Of a stretch of DNA of 64,000 nucleotides, positions 54,530-63,152 are shown one piece after another. A program made the position numbers and the translations under genes. Every line of letters begins with the position of its first letter. The first letter of the stretch is position 1. The notes beneath the pieces were generated by a model, which worked only from the letters and a program-made list of their open reading frames with translations, made no database searches and was not told where the DNA came from. Source of the DNA: Acidovorax radicis N35 (lineage in GTDB: Bacteria; Pseudomonadota; Gammaproteobacteria; Burkholderiales; Burkholderiaceae_C); assembly GCF_000204195.1 (NCBI RefSeq), contig NZ_AFBG01000021.1:1-64000 (forward strand). The letters are read 5' to 3'.

Positions 54530-54918
54530 GGCGTACGCTCTTGGACAACAGCGCCCCGCAGCAGTGCGTGGCGCTCGGCGGCAACAGGGTCAAAAAGTGC
54601 CAGCAAAGCATTCATCAGCGCGTGCGCTTTGCCCGAGTGGTCTGCACCAAAATTGCAGACATAGACGTCGAGGGTGACCGCCCGCTGCTCGGGCCACGTG
54701 TGGACACACAAGTGGGATTCCGCCAACAACACCGTGGCAGTGACTCCTCCGGGCCCATGCTCCGTGGAAGGAAACGCATGAACAAGCTGGGCGACCGCCT
54801 GCAGCCCCGATGCCTGCACCGCCTCGGTGCAGGCGCGGCCCAGTGCGTCCGCGTCCAGCAGCCAGTGGGGCGCGCATCGGCAGCCATGAAGGTCGGCAGT
54901 GAGGTGCAATCCGTGCAT
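54526..54918 (-). CDS. speD: S-adenosylmethionine decarboxylase, small bacterial type
   Basis: SpeD makes decarboxylated S-adenosylmethionine for spermidine synthesis. It self-cleaves to form a pyruvoyl cofactor. From the ATG at 54918 the product has 130 residues. The cleavage site is Glu67-Ser68 in LLAESHLCVHTWPE, and the block TLDVYVCNFGADHSGKAHAL follows. No speE is in the window. Its stop overlaps the nucleotidyltransferase start by four bases, an unusual partner for this gene. Confidence 0.9.
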   Translation of the reverse strand: MHGLHLTADLHGCRCAPHWLLDADALGRACTEAVQASGLQAVAQLVHAFPSTEHGPGGVTATVLLAESHLCVHTWPEQRAVTLDVYVCNFGADHSGKAHALMNALLALFDPVAAERHALLRGAVVQERTP

Positions 54919-55002
54919 GGGGGTGCACTGTAGTGCATCGGCGGGCGGGTCGCGGCCAGCTTGGCGCAAGCTCACAACCGCACAAAGAGCTTCGATTTTC
55001 TG

Positions 55003-55024
55003 CCAACCGGATCGCGCCAACCGG
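55003..55024. promoter_or_regulatory. Direct repeat upstream of the GAF/LuxR regulator
   Basis: CCAACCGG occurs twice with a 14-base period (55003-55010 and 55017-55024), just upstream of a candidate -10 GATAAT at 55037-55042. It lies in the gap between divergent speD and the regulator gene and could be an operator for either. Confidence 0.4.
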
Positions 55025-55074
55025 TTTCGGGCTGCCGATAATGCCCGCTTAGCCGTTGCACAGATCCCACCCCA

Positions 55075-56163
55075 ATGCGCCCGCAGGCCATCAGCACTCC
55101 CAAAACCGTCGCCTCGCAGCAGCGGCTCTGGCAACAGCTCGACATGCTCTGCGACCTGGGTCTGGGGCTTGCGCCGGTCGCACCTGACGTCTGCGCGGTG
55201 TTGCGCACGCTGGTCGGGGCCGATGCCGCAGCGCTTTTCTGGCTGGACGAAGACGGCCTTCCTGCAGGGTTCCACCACGAGGACTCACCCGCATCCACGC
55301 AGGATCTGTTTCTCAACGAATACCTGCGTCTGTTCAACGGGCCCGGGGAAACGAATGTGCTGGAACTTGCCAAGACCGACGGCCCTCGGGTCGGTCGGCT
55401 CCTGGCCCCGGGGGCAAGGTACTTTCGGTCCAACAGCTACAACCTTCTGGTGCGCGCGAGCGGCCACCAACATACGCTGGATCTTCGCGTCGAGGTGGAG
55501 GGCCGCACACGCGCCATTGCGGCGCTGTTTCTGGAGCCTGGCCCCGGCTTTAGCGATGCCCAGGCCAGGATGCTGGAGCGTGCCTGCATGAGCCTGTCAC
55601 GGGCCTTTAAGCCCACCTCGCTCATCACCCGCTGGGAAACCGGGCGGTTCGGTGCCACAGGCCATATCCTGATGGATGCTGCCGATCAGCGCCCCCTGCT
55701 GATGGATGCAGCCGCCACCGAGTTGCTGCGTCAAGCCAACCTGGCCGGACTGGGCGTGCGCGATGACTCGCGATCAAGCCGCCCGCAAAACTTGCCGCAG
55801 GATCTGTTGCAGCGTTTGGGCTTGCCACAGGAGGGCACATCGCGCGTGCCCGTTCCACACGGCTGGCTGGTGGCCAAAGCGCACGAACTGCACTCGCTTA
55901 CAGGAGGGCCCGGCCAGGTCATGCTGACGCTTCAACTGGAGCACTCCCGCTGCATTGATGTGGTGCGTCGTGTCCTTGCTTTGCCGCTCAGCCCGTTGCA
56001 ACGCGAAATCGCACTATTGGCGGGTATCGGCCACGCGCGCAGCGAGTGCATGGAACGTACCGGCGTAGGCGCGGCGGCGCTCAAGAAGCATTTGCGGGCC
56101 ATCTTCGAAGCCACCGGCGCCGCCGACTGGGAGAGCCTGGGCCGGATTCTGCAGCAGCACTAG
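55075..56163 (+). CDS. Transcriptional regulator with GAF-like and LuxR-type domains
   Basis: The 362-residue product has an N-terminal region (residues about 15-180) that looks like a GAF sensor, a linking region, and a C-terminal LuxR-type helix-turn-helix near residues 300-360. The sequence there, LPLSPLQREIALLAGIGHAR with GVGAAALKKHLRAIF after it, fits the GerE fold. No signal peptide is present. Its target genes are unknown; the AraC-type gene and the kelch gene follow in the same direction. Confidence 0.72.
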   Translation: MRPQAISTPKTVASQQRLWQQLDMLCDLGLGLAPVAPDVCAVLRTLVGADAAALFWLDEDGLPAGFHHEDSPASTQDLFLNEYLRLFNGPGETNVLELAKTDGPRVGRLLAPGARYFRSNSYNLLVRASGHQHTLDLRVEVEGRTRAIAALFLEPGPGFSDAQARMLERACMSLSRAFKPTSLITRWETGRFGATGHILMDAADQRPLLMDAAATELLRQANLAGLGVRDDSRSSRPQNLPQDLLQRLGLPQEGTSRVPVPHGWLVAKAHELHSLTGGPGQVMLTLQLEHSRCIDVVRRVLALPLSPLQREIALLAGIGHARSECMERTGVGAAALKKHLRAIFEATGAADWESLGRILQQH

Positions 56164-56281
56164 CAGCAGTTGGGTGGCAACGCCATTCCCCCCTGGGGGA
56201 CTGGTACACACCGCCACCGCCCCACACAATCGCGCTCCCTGGGGTGCATGCACGCACCCAACCCTATTCAACGGAGCCCCC

Positions 56282-57355
56282 ATGAGAGATGCCGCATGGC
56301 CCCTTCAGGCGCGTGCAGAATCCCCCGCCCCCATCGTCGGCAACCCGACCCACAACGTCACCGACCAGGCACGCCCAGCCTTGGCGCCCACGAACCGATC
56401 CCATGAGGCGATGGTCAACAGTCTCACGTTCGAACCCTTTCTGCATTTTCAGTTTCAATGTGACTCGCCTCTTCACGTGGAGATCACCAGCCGCAGCCGC
56501 GCGCCGCTGTACATCGTGGGTAGCGAGGGTTGCCAGCTGTGTTGGGAGAACAACGCCCCGCTGGCCCTGAATGCGGGAGACGTCGTGTTTTTGCCGCACG
56601 CAGGGCGCCACCGCATCTATACCGATGAGCGTGCACCACTGCAGCAATTTTCTGACCTGGTGGGCCAGGGTTTAAAGCGACGCGGCAAATCCTTTGACAT
56701 CGTGATGGGGCACGCGGCAAACACACCACCATCGGCGGACGAGCGCTGGAGCGGCAGTTTCTACTGGCGCTCTGATCTCTCAGCCCATCCGCTGATGGCC
56801 TCGTTGCCGCCCGTCCTCGTATTGGCAAAGGCGGATGCGATGACCTGGCTCCCCACCATGACGCAACTGGTCGCATGGATGGCCGACATTCGAGGAGGTG
56901 GCAATGGCGTCGGGCTCACGCATGTCATGAATTCACTCCTGCAGCGGCTGGTGCTCGCGTGGTTGAACGATCCTGGGCGTGCGGTGCAGAGCCCGGCCAG
57001 AGACATCAGCACCCTGCGGGACGAGCGCCTTCTGGTCGCGCTGGAGAGCATTCATACCCGCTGCGCTCACCCCTGGACAGCCAGCTCGCTGGCCGCGCTG
57101 TGCCACATGAGCAGAACGCAGTTCACCCAGCGATTTCAGGCGCAGACGGGGCTTCCGCCCATGCGCTACCTGGCGCGGTGGCGGCTGCACCTGGCGGAGC
57201 GCTTGCTCAAAGAGCAGCGCCTCACCTTGCAGCAAGTGGCCGATGCCGTGGGGTATTCCACAGGCGCAATCCTTGCGCGCGCCTACAAGCGAGAGCGCGG
57301 TGTCACGCCCGGGGCCGACGCACCCACCGAACAGCCGGCTGCGAATTTGCGCTGA
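56282..57355 (+). CDS. AraC-family transcriptional regulator
   Basis: I take the ATG at 56282, which has CGGAG upstream, giving 357 residues; a later ATG at 56411 is also possible. The N-terminal half is a cupin-like sensor (NAGDVVFLPHAGRHRIY near residue 98). The C-terminal part has two helix-turn-helix motifs, ASSLAALCHMSRTQFTQRFQ near residue 268 and LQQVADAVGYSTGAILARAY near residue 319. The pattern is like the cupin_6 AraC regulators. The target is unknown. Confidence 0.88.
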   Translation: MRDAAWPLQARAESPAPIVGNPTHNVTDQARPALAPTNRSHEAMVNSLTFEPFLHFQFQCDSPLHVEITSRSRAPLYIVGSEGCQLCWENNAPLALNAGDVVFLPHAGRHRIYTDERAPLQQFSDLVGQGLKRRGKSFDIVMGHAANTPPSADERWSGSFYWRSDLSAHPLMASLPPVLVLAKADAMTWLPTMTQLVAWMADIRGGGNGVGLTHVMNSLLQRLVLAWLNDPGRAVQSPARDISTLRDERLLVALESIHTRCAHPWTASSLAALCHMSRTQFTQRFQAQTGLPPMRYLARWRLHLAERLLKEQRLTLQQVADAVGYSTGAILARAYKRERGVTPGADAPTEQPAANLR

Positions 57356-57396
57356 ACGGCTGTCGCCTCCATGGCCTCTTTTCTAAAGAATTCACC

Positions 57397-57427
57397 ACGG
57401 GCCCGTAGCGGGCCCATTTTGTTTTCT
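57397..57427 (+). terminator. Terminator after the AraC gene
   Basis: GGGCCCGTAGCGGGCCC forms a hairpin followed by ATTTTGTTTTCTTT. It isolates the regulator from the kelch gene that starts 17 bases later. Confidence 0.85.
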
Positions 57428-57443
57428 TTGGAAGGGATTTCGC

Positions 57444-60392
57444 ATGACAGATACCGCACTGGCCGCGAATACGCGGCGCGTGCTGAGGGCCGCCGCCCTT
57501 TGGCTGGGAGTGACCAGCGCGGCCGTGGCCAGCGCTGCAGGGTGGCAACCAGTGGTCAGCTTCGCCACCGCACGCTATGAGCACACCGCCACCGAGATGA
57601 ATGATGGCCGCGTGCTCGTGGCCGGAGGGCGCAGTGGCAGCGCCATCAGCGCCACCAACGCGAGCACCCAGATCTATGACACGGGCACCGGCAAATGGAC
57701 TGCCGGGCCGGCACTGCCCAGCGGAGCCCGCTCTCGCCACACAGCAACGTTGCTGCGCAACGGTACGGTATTGCTTGCGGGCGGAAGCAACGGAAACGTT
57801 TCGCAGACATCGGCCGCAATCTTCGATTCACAAACGGGCCAGTTCACCACGGTAGGCTCCCTGGGCGTAGAACGTGAGTACCACACCGCCACGCTGCTCA
57901 AGGATGGGCGCGTGCTCATCGTCGGCGGCCGAGGGAAATCTGGCGCTGAAGCGCGGCGATCGGCGGAGATCTATGACCCCGAGACGCAGAGCTGGGGTTC
58001 CATCGCACAAATGCCGGGCCAAGGCGCGCGCCAGCACACAGCCACGCTGCTGAATGACGGACGCGTGCTCGTGGTCGGCGGTATCGACAACGGCCAGTCC
58101 TCCACCAAAGCGGTGGCAATCTGGAACCCATCGACCGGCACGTGGGCCTCCGTGGCAGCGCTGCCCTCACCTCGCTTTGACCACACTGCGACCCTGCTCC
58201 CCGATGGAAAGGTGTTTGTAGCCGGTGGCAATGACGCAAGCGGTGCGCTGGCCGGCACCTTGCTGTACGACCCCGCCGCCGACACGTGGACTCCCTCGGC
58301 AACGCTGAACGCTTCTCGCACACGGCATACCGCGGCCCTGCTGCCCGACGGACGGGTGCTGCTCAGCGGGGGCGAGGCGGGGGGGATACCCCTCGACAAG
58401 GCTGAGATTTACAACCCATCATCGGGTTCGATCAACGTTTTTGCACCCATGACCGCAGCGCGCAGCATGCATACCGCATTGGTGCTGCATACCGGCGATG
58501 TGCTGGTCGCGGGTGGCCTGGGTGGTACTGGCGCATCCGCCAGCGCAGAGCTGTTTAGCGCCGACACCTTGGCCGCTGCAGCCACAGGGCCCCTGCCTGC
58601 GCAGCGTTACATCCACGAGGCCACCTTGCTGAAGGACGGTTCGGTACTTGCCACGGGAGGATATGTCGTAACCGGAAACGTAGCGACCGCTTCGGCGGCT
58701 ACGGCCCGATACGACGCGACCACGGGTCTCTGGCAGCCAGCCCCTCCAATGGCCAAGGTGCGTATTGGTCATACTCAAACGCTGTTGAATGATGGCCGTG
58801 TGCTGGTGGTCGGGGGAGCTATACCGAGTGAGCTGGCCGCCAGCGCCGAGCTCTACAACCCCGGCACCAACCAGTGGAGCACCGCTGCGACGCTGTCCAA
58901 GAGCCACGACGGCCACAACGCAGTCCTATTGCCGAGTGGCGACGTCCTGGTGATGGGCGGGAGGGGCGACAACTATGCGGGTGTCGCAGAAGCGGAGATT
59001 TACCGGGTGGCAGAAGACCGATGGGTTTCAGCGGGTAGCATGACCACAACGCGTTTGGACCACACCGCCACCTTGCTGCGCGATGGCCGTGTGATGGTGA
59101 CGGGGGGCTCGGTGGGCTACAACAACCCGGTGAATACGGTCGAGTTTTTCTCGCCCGCAACGGGCAGCTGGACCGCTGGCCCCAGCATGAACCAACGGCG
59201 CGTCAAACACACAGCAACGCTGTTGGCCGACGGCCGGATACTGGTGGTAGGAGGCACCCCGCCTGCGGGTAGCGCCACATCGAGTGTGGAAATCTACGAC
59301 CCGGTCACCAATGCTTGGCAGACGGCCGGGAACCTTATCGAGCCTCGGTCGGCCCACACGGCCACACTGCTACCGGACGGCCGCGTGCTGGTGACGGGTG
59401 GCAACTCGGTGACCTATTCGGAAACTGCCACCACAGAGGTTTTCAGCCCGGGCACGGATGTGTGGCAAGCAGCGGGGGCGATGCCTCAGTCCAGAGCAAA
59501 CCACACCGCGACGATGTTGCCTAACGGTCGGGTGTTGATCGCAGGCGGTCTGGCCAACGGCGCTGCCACAGCACTGCTCTACGGTGGAAAACTGGGTGTT
59601 TCGGATGCGCGCCGCCCGCGCATCACAACGGCGCCGGCACAGGTCGCGCATGGCTCCGCGCTGCAATTGGGCGGACTGCGTTTTACGGGCGACAGCGAAG
59701 GCAGCGGCGGCGGTTTCAGTCAATCTGCCACCAACGTGCCCCTGGTGCGCATGCAGCGCGTAGACAACGGGGACGTCCGTTGGCTCGCAGCAGAGAGCTC
59801 CAACGCCACCACCTTCACGGGGCGCCCCATGCCGTCGGGGGTCACTGCGGGCTTGTATCAGTTCACGCTGTTCGCCAACGGCATGGCATCCGATGCGGTC
59901 ACCCTGCGCGTGCTGGCCGGGGGAGCACCCAACGCGCCCACCAATGTCAGCGCCACCCCTGGCGATGGCCGGGTTACGGTGTCCTGGCAACCCCCAGTGG
60001 GGGGCACCCCGCCCACGTCGTACACGGTGACCGCCCAACCTGGCGGCGCGAGTTGCACCGTGCAGGCACCTGCCACCTCGTGCACCGTGACGGGCCTGAA
60101 CAACGGCACGGCGTACACCTTCACGGTGACCGCCAACACCGCAGGCGGCAACGCATCAGCACCTCCGTCGGCCGCCGTCACGCCAGTACCCGGCGCGGTG
60201 GGTGGTGTGCAAAACATTCCCACATTGTCTGAATGGGGCTTGATTCTGCTGTCAGTGCTGATGGCCGGTATGGCGCTGCTTCAGAGTCGTCGCATGCGCT
60301 TTTTGATGGACGGCTCGGCACCACTGTGCCCCGGAGTGCGAGCAAGGATCGCAGGGCGCACTGCGGGCAGCGTCAAGAACGACTTGCCATGA
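57444..60392 (+). CDS. Kelch-repeat surface protein with IPTL-CTERM signal
   Basis: The 982-residue product has a signal peptide ending near residue 32. Fourteen kelch-like repeats follow, from about residue 45 to 705. Each has the core HTATLLxDGRVLVxGG at about 50-residue spacing. An E-set-like domain (about 718-825), as in galactose-oxidase-type proteins, and a fibronectin type III domain (about 828-918) come next. The C-terminus has IPTLSEWG at residue 925, a membrane helix and an Arg cluster, an IPTL-CTERM signal of the kind cleaved by exosortase H. A 30-residue tail follows the Arg cluster, which is unusual. Confidence 0.85.
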   Translation: MTDTALAANTRRVLRAAALWLGVTSAAVASAAGWQPVVSFATARYEHTATEMNDGRVLVAGGRSGSAISATNASTQIYDTGTGKWTAGPALPSGARSRHTATLLRNGTVLLAGGSNGNVSQTSAAIFDSQTGQFTTVGSLGVEREYHTATLLKDGRVLIVGGRGKSGAEARRSAEIYDPETQSWGSIAQMPGQGARQHTATLLNDGRVLVVGGIDNGQSSTKAVAIWNPSTGTWASVAALPSPRFDHTATLLPDGKVFVAGGNDASGALAGTLLYDPAADTWTPSATLNASRTRHTAALLPDGRVLLSGGEAGGIPLDKAEIYNPSSGSINVFAPMTAARSMHTALVLHTGDVLVAGGLGGTGASASAELFSADTLAAAATGPLPAQRYIHEATLLKDGSVLATGGYVVTGNVATASAATARYDATTGLWQPAPPMAKVRIGHTQTLLNDGRVLVVGGAIPSELAASAELYNPGTNQWSTAATLSKSHDGHNAVLLPSGDVLVMGGRGDNYAGVAEAEIYRVAEDRWVSAGSMTTTRLDHTATLLRDGRVMVTGGSVGYNNPVNTVEFFSPATGSWTAGPSMNQRRVKHTATLLADGRILVVGGTPPAGSATSSVEIYDPVTNAWQTAGNLIEPRSAHTATLLPDGRVLVTGGNSVTYSETATTEVFSPGTDVWQAAGAMPQSRANHTATMLPNGRVLIAGGLANGAATALLYGGKLGVSDARRPRITTAPAQVAHGSALQLGGLRFTGDSEGSGGGFSQSATNVPLVRMQRVDNGDVRWLAAESSNATTFTGRPMPSGVTAGLYQFTLFANGMASDAVTLRVLAGGAPNAPTNVSATPGDGRVTVSWQPPVGGTPPTSYTVTAQPGGASCTVQAPATSCTVTGLNNGTAYTFTVTANTAGGNASAPPSAAVTPVPGAVGGVQNIPTLSEWGLILLSVLMAGMALLQSRRMRFLMDGSAPLCPGVRARIAGRTAGSVKNDLP

Positions 60393-60417
60393 CTGGCTGA
60401 CGCCTGCTCATACCTCT

Positions 60418-60471
60418 ATAGAAATGGCTCCCAGCGCTTGCCCATCAAGCGTTGGCTGCTCACTTTTTTAT
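60418..60471. repeat. Palindromic repeat copy 12 (kelch-chitinase gap)
   Basis: The plus strand reads AAATGGCTCCCAGCGCTTG, a loop, then CAAGCGTTGGCTGCTCACTT. The arms agree with the family, but the ends are too symmetrical to assign a direction. It lies between the kelch gene and the GH18 gene, ahead of the latter's start. Confidence 0.7.
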
Positions 60472-60543
60472 ACCTCGACGGATGCGAGCCACTGTCGCGG
60501 CGATGTCTCCACATATTTCACGTACCCAGACAACAGGACAACC

Positions 60544-62922
60544 ATGCCAAACGACGCTGCAGCCAGACCACACTTCGCACCTCGGGTGCGTGCCATAGCA
60601 GCCGGTCTGCTCCTGGCGAGCACCCAGGCGCTTGCGCTCGATTGCGCGCCCGGCCAGTGGCTGGCGGAATACTTCCCCAACACCAGCCTGTCCGGGGCCG
60701 CCGTGCTGACCCGGTGCGAAAAAGGCCCCATCGACTACTACTGGATGACCAACAGCCCCGACGCGCGCCTGCCGGTGGACGCGTTCTCAGCCCGCTGGAC
60801 GGCAAGCCTGCCGTTCGCCGCTGGAGCCGCCAAGTTCACCACCTTCACAGACGACGGAGTGCGCCTGTACGTCGATGGGAAACGGATCATCAACCACTGG
60901 GCTCGGCACAGCATCGCGATGGACTCCGCATCCCTGCGGCTGACGGAAGGCCATCACACCGTGCGCATGGAGTATTTTGAGGCCGGGGGCGAAGGGCTGG
61001 CGCAGCTCTTCATTGAGGGGTTGACGCCTACCACAACGCCCCCGCCCCCGCCAGAACCCCCACGCATCGGCGCATTCACGGCCCAGCCAGAAGCCATTGA
61101 TATGGGGGGCAGCAGCATCCTGACATGGACCACCGAAAACACCGTCGCATGCGCCGCCAGCGGCGGCTGGACCGGCGAACAGGCCCCCAACGGCGGTGCC
61201 ACCGTGCGGCCTGCCGCAACCACCACCTATGGTCTGAGTTGCCGCAATGCGGCGGGTGCCACGGCCAGCGCATCCACCACCGTCACGGTGCGCAAGACGC
61301 CGCCACCGCCCGTCACGATCAGCTTGACGGCCACGCCGCCCCGCATTACCGCAGGCCAGAGCGCGCGACTGGCCTGGCAGGCGAGCAACGCAGCGGGCTG
61401 CGCAGCGTCGCGCGGATGGAGCGGCCCGCGCGCCACCGAAGGCAGCGAACTGGTAGGCCCCACCACAAACACCGCCTACACCCTGACCTGTACCGACAGC
61501 GCCGGGAAGAGCACCACTGCCTCCGCGCAGGTTGCGGTAGAGGCCAGTAACCCGCTTCCCCCGGTCAGCGGGGTAAGTGCGACAGTTTCCGCCCGCGGGG
61601 TGGGCCTGGCTTGGGACCCGGTGGCCCGCAGCGGCAAATGGGTCAACGGCTACTACGCAGGTTGGTTCTGGGAGACCTATCCGCCCGAAGCCGTGGACAT
61701 GGGCACGATGACACACTTCGTTTTCGGACGCTACGCACCAGCGCTCGGGTCCCTCCCAGGCGGCCGGGCGGGTGATCTGCTCGAAGGAGCGGGCGGAGGG
61801 CACTCGCCAGAGGTGGAGAATGCGCTGATCGCCAAGGCCCATGCTGCGGGCGTCAAGGCGGTGATGATGGTAGGGGGCGATAGTGACGGCCCCGGATTTC
61901 TGGCCGCCACCGCCGACCCCACGGTTCGTGCACGTTTCATCCAGAACATTCTGGACAAGGCCGTACAGAAAAACTACGACGGCGTGGACATCGACTGGGA
62001 AGAAAACCTGGACACGGCCCCCGCACGCGCCCAGGCCCTGGCACTTCTGCGTGAATTGCGCGTCGCATCCGCGCAAAGGGCCCGATACCAGGCACCCAAC
62101 GCGCCGCTGGAACTGAGCTGGCCTGGGTTCTGGGTCAACCAGAACCAGTCCGACATCACGCCCTGGCATGTCGAAGTGGCCGCCGCAGTCGATCGCTTCA
62201 ATTTGATGACTTACAGCATGGCGGGCGACTGGGGCTGGCTGTCATGGCACCACTCCCCTTTGTTCGGAGCAGGCGAACTGTATCCAACGTCGATCCAATC
62301 GACAGTCCAGGCCTACCTTGACGCAGGCGTGCCACGCTCCAAGCTGGGCATCGGCATCGGTTTGTATGGCGCCTACTACAACAAGCCTGTCACCGGACCG
62401 CGCCAGAGCTTGAATGGCATGCAAGGCTGGATGAACAATGGCGATTGGGAAAACAACTACCAGCGCCTGGTTCAAGACAACGCCTTCGGCCGGACGGGCG
62501 CCACCTACCATTGGGATGACGTGGCAAAACAGGGCTATATCACCTACTCCCCGCCATGGAATCGCGGCCCCAACACGCCAGTGACCTACCTGAGCTTCGA
62601 AGACGAGCGCTCCATCGCTGCCAAAGGCCAGTGGGTGCGTGAGCAAGGCTTGGGCGGCACCCTGGTGTGGACCATCAACTACGGGTATTTGCCGCAATCC
62701 AGCAGCAATCCGCAGATGCAGGCGGTCAAGCAGGCGTTCATCGCGTCCGGGGCTGCAGGCTATCGGGTCTACAGAGACGGCGTGCTGATCGCCACCGTCA
62801 CCGGAATCACCTTCACAGACACCGCCGCTCCGCGTGGTCATCGGGGTTACCAGGTCAGCATGCTGGACGCGGCAGGCAACGAAGGCCCGCTGTCTGCGCC
62901 AGTGTTTGTGCAGGTCCCCTGA
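60544..62922 (+). CDS. Secreted multidomain GH18 chitinase
   Basis: From the ATG at 60544 the product has 792 residues. It has a signal peptide ending ALA near residue 32, a PA14-like domain (about 33-157, with DDGVRLYVDGKR), a Pro-rich linker and two Ig-like repeats (about 175-335). The GH18 catalytic domain spans about 364-735. Its active site is DGVDIDWEE (residues 479-487), with Glu486 as the acid. The start of a fibronectin type III domain lies at 335-363 and its second half at 737-792, so GH18 appears to sit inside the FnIII fold. It probably degrades chitin or a related GlcNAc polymer outside the cell. Confidence 0.88.
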   Translation: MPNDAAARPHFAPRVRAIAAGLLLASTQALALDCAPGQWLAEYFPNTSLSGAAVLTRCEKGPIDYYWMTNSPDARLPVDAFSARWTASLPFAAGAAKFTTFTDDGVRLYVDGKRIINHWARHSIAMDSASLRLTEGHHTVRMEYFEAGGEGLAQLFIEGLTPTTTPPPPPEPPRIGAFTAQPEAIDMGGSSILTWTTENTVACAASGGWTGEQAPNGGATVRPAATTTYGLSCRNAAGATASASTTVTVRKTPPPPVTISLTATPPRITAGQSARLAWQASNAAGCAASRGWSGPRATEGSELVGPTTNTAYTLTCTDSAGKSTTASAQVAVEASNPLPPVSGVSATVSARGVGLAWDPVARSGKWVNGYYAGWFWETYPPEAVDMGTMTHFVFGRYAPALGSLPGGRAGDLLEGAGGGHSPEVENALIAKAHAAGVKAVMMVGGDSDGPGFLAATADPTVRARFIQNILDKAVQKNYDGVDIDWEENLDTAPARAQALALLRELRVASAQRARYQAPNAPLELSWPGFWVNQNQSDITPWHVEVAAAVDRFNLMTYSMAGDWGWLSWHHSPLFGAGELYPTSIQSTVQAYLDAGVPRSKLGIGIGLYGAYYNKPVTGPRQSLNGMQGWMNNGDWENNYQRLVQDNAFGRTGATYHWDDVAKQGYITYSPPWNRGPNTPVTYLSFEDERSIAAKGQWVREQGLGGTLVWTINYGYLPQSSSNPQMQAVKQAFIASGAAGYRVYRDGVLIATVTGITFTDTAAPRGHRGYQVSMLDAAGNEGPLSAPVFVQVP

Positions 62923-63099
62923 AGAGCCGCACGGAGCCGCTGTACCGTACCTGTATCCAGCGTCAACCCCGCAGCCATGAAGTGCGGTGGGCGACGCCCC
63001 ATCTGGCGCGCCATGCCCCGAACCCAGGGGCGGCGTACAGCGTTCCAGAAGCCAACTTGGAGCAGCCCGGGCGAAGACAAGCGGGGTGAGTGCAGCGCG

Positions 63100-63117
63100 C
63101 CCCGGTAAAATACCGGG
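63100..63117 (+). promoter_or_regulatory. Candidate tkt promoter within a palindrome
   Basis: CCCGGTAAAATACCGGG has arms CCCGGTA and TACCGGG around AAA, and includes the -10-like TAAAAT (63106-63111). It lies 41 bases upstream of the tkt ATG. Overlap of palindrome and -10 would suit a repressor, or could be coincidence. Confidence 0.4.
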
Positions 63118-63152
63118 TTTCCCCTGCACCACCCCTCTTGAACCCTCCCCCC

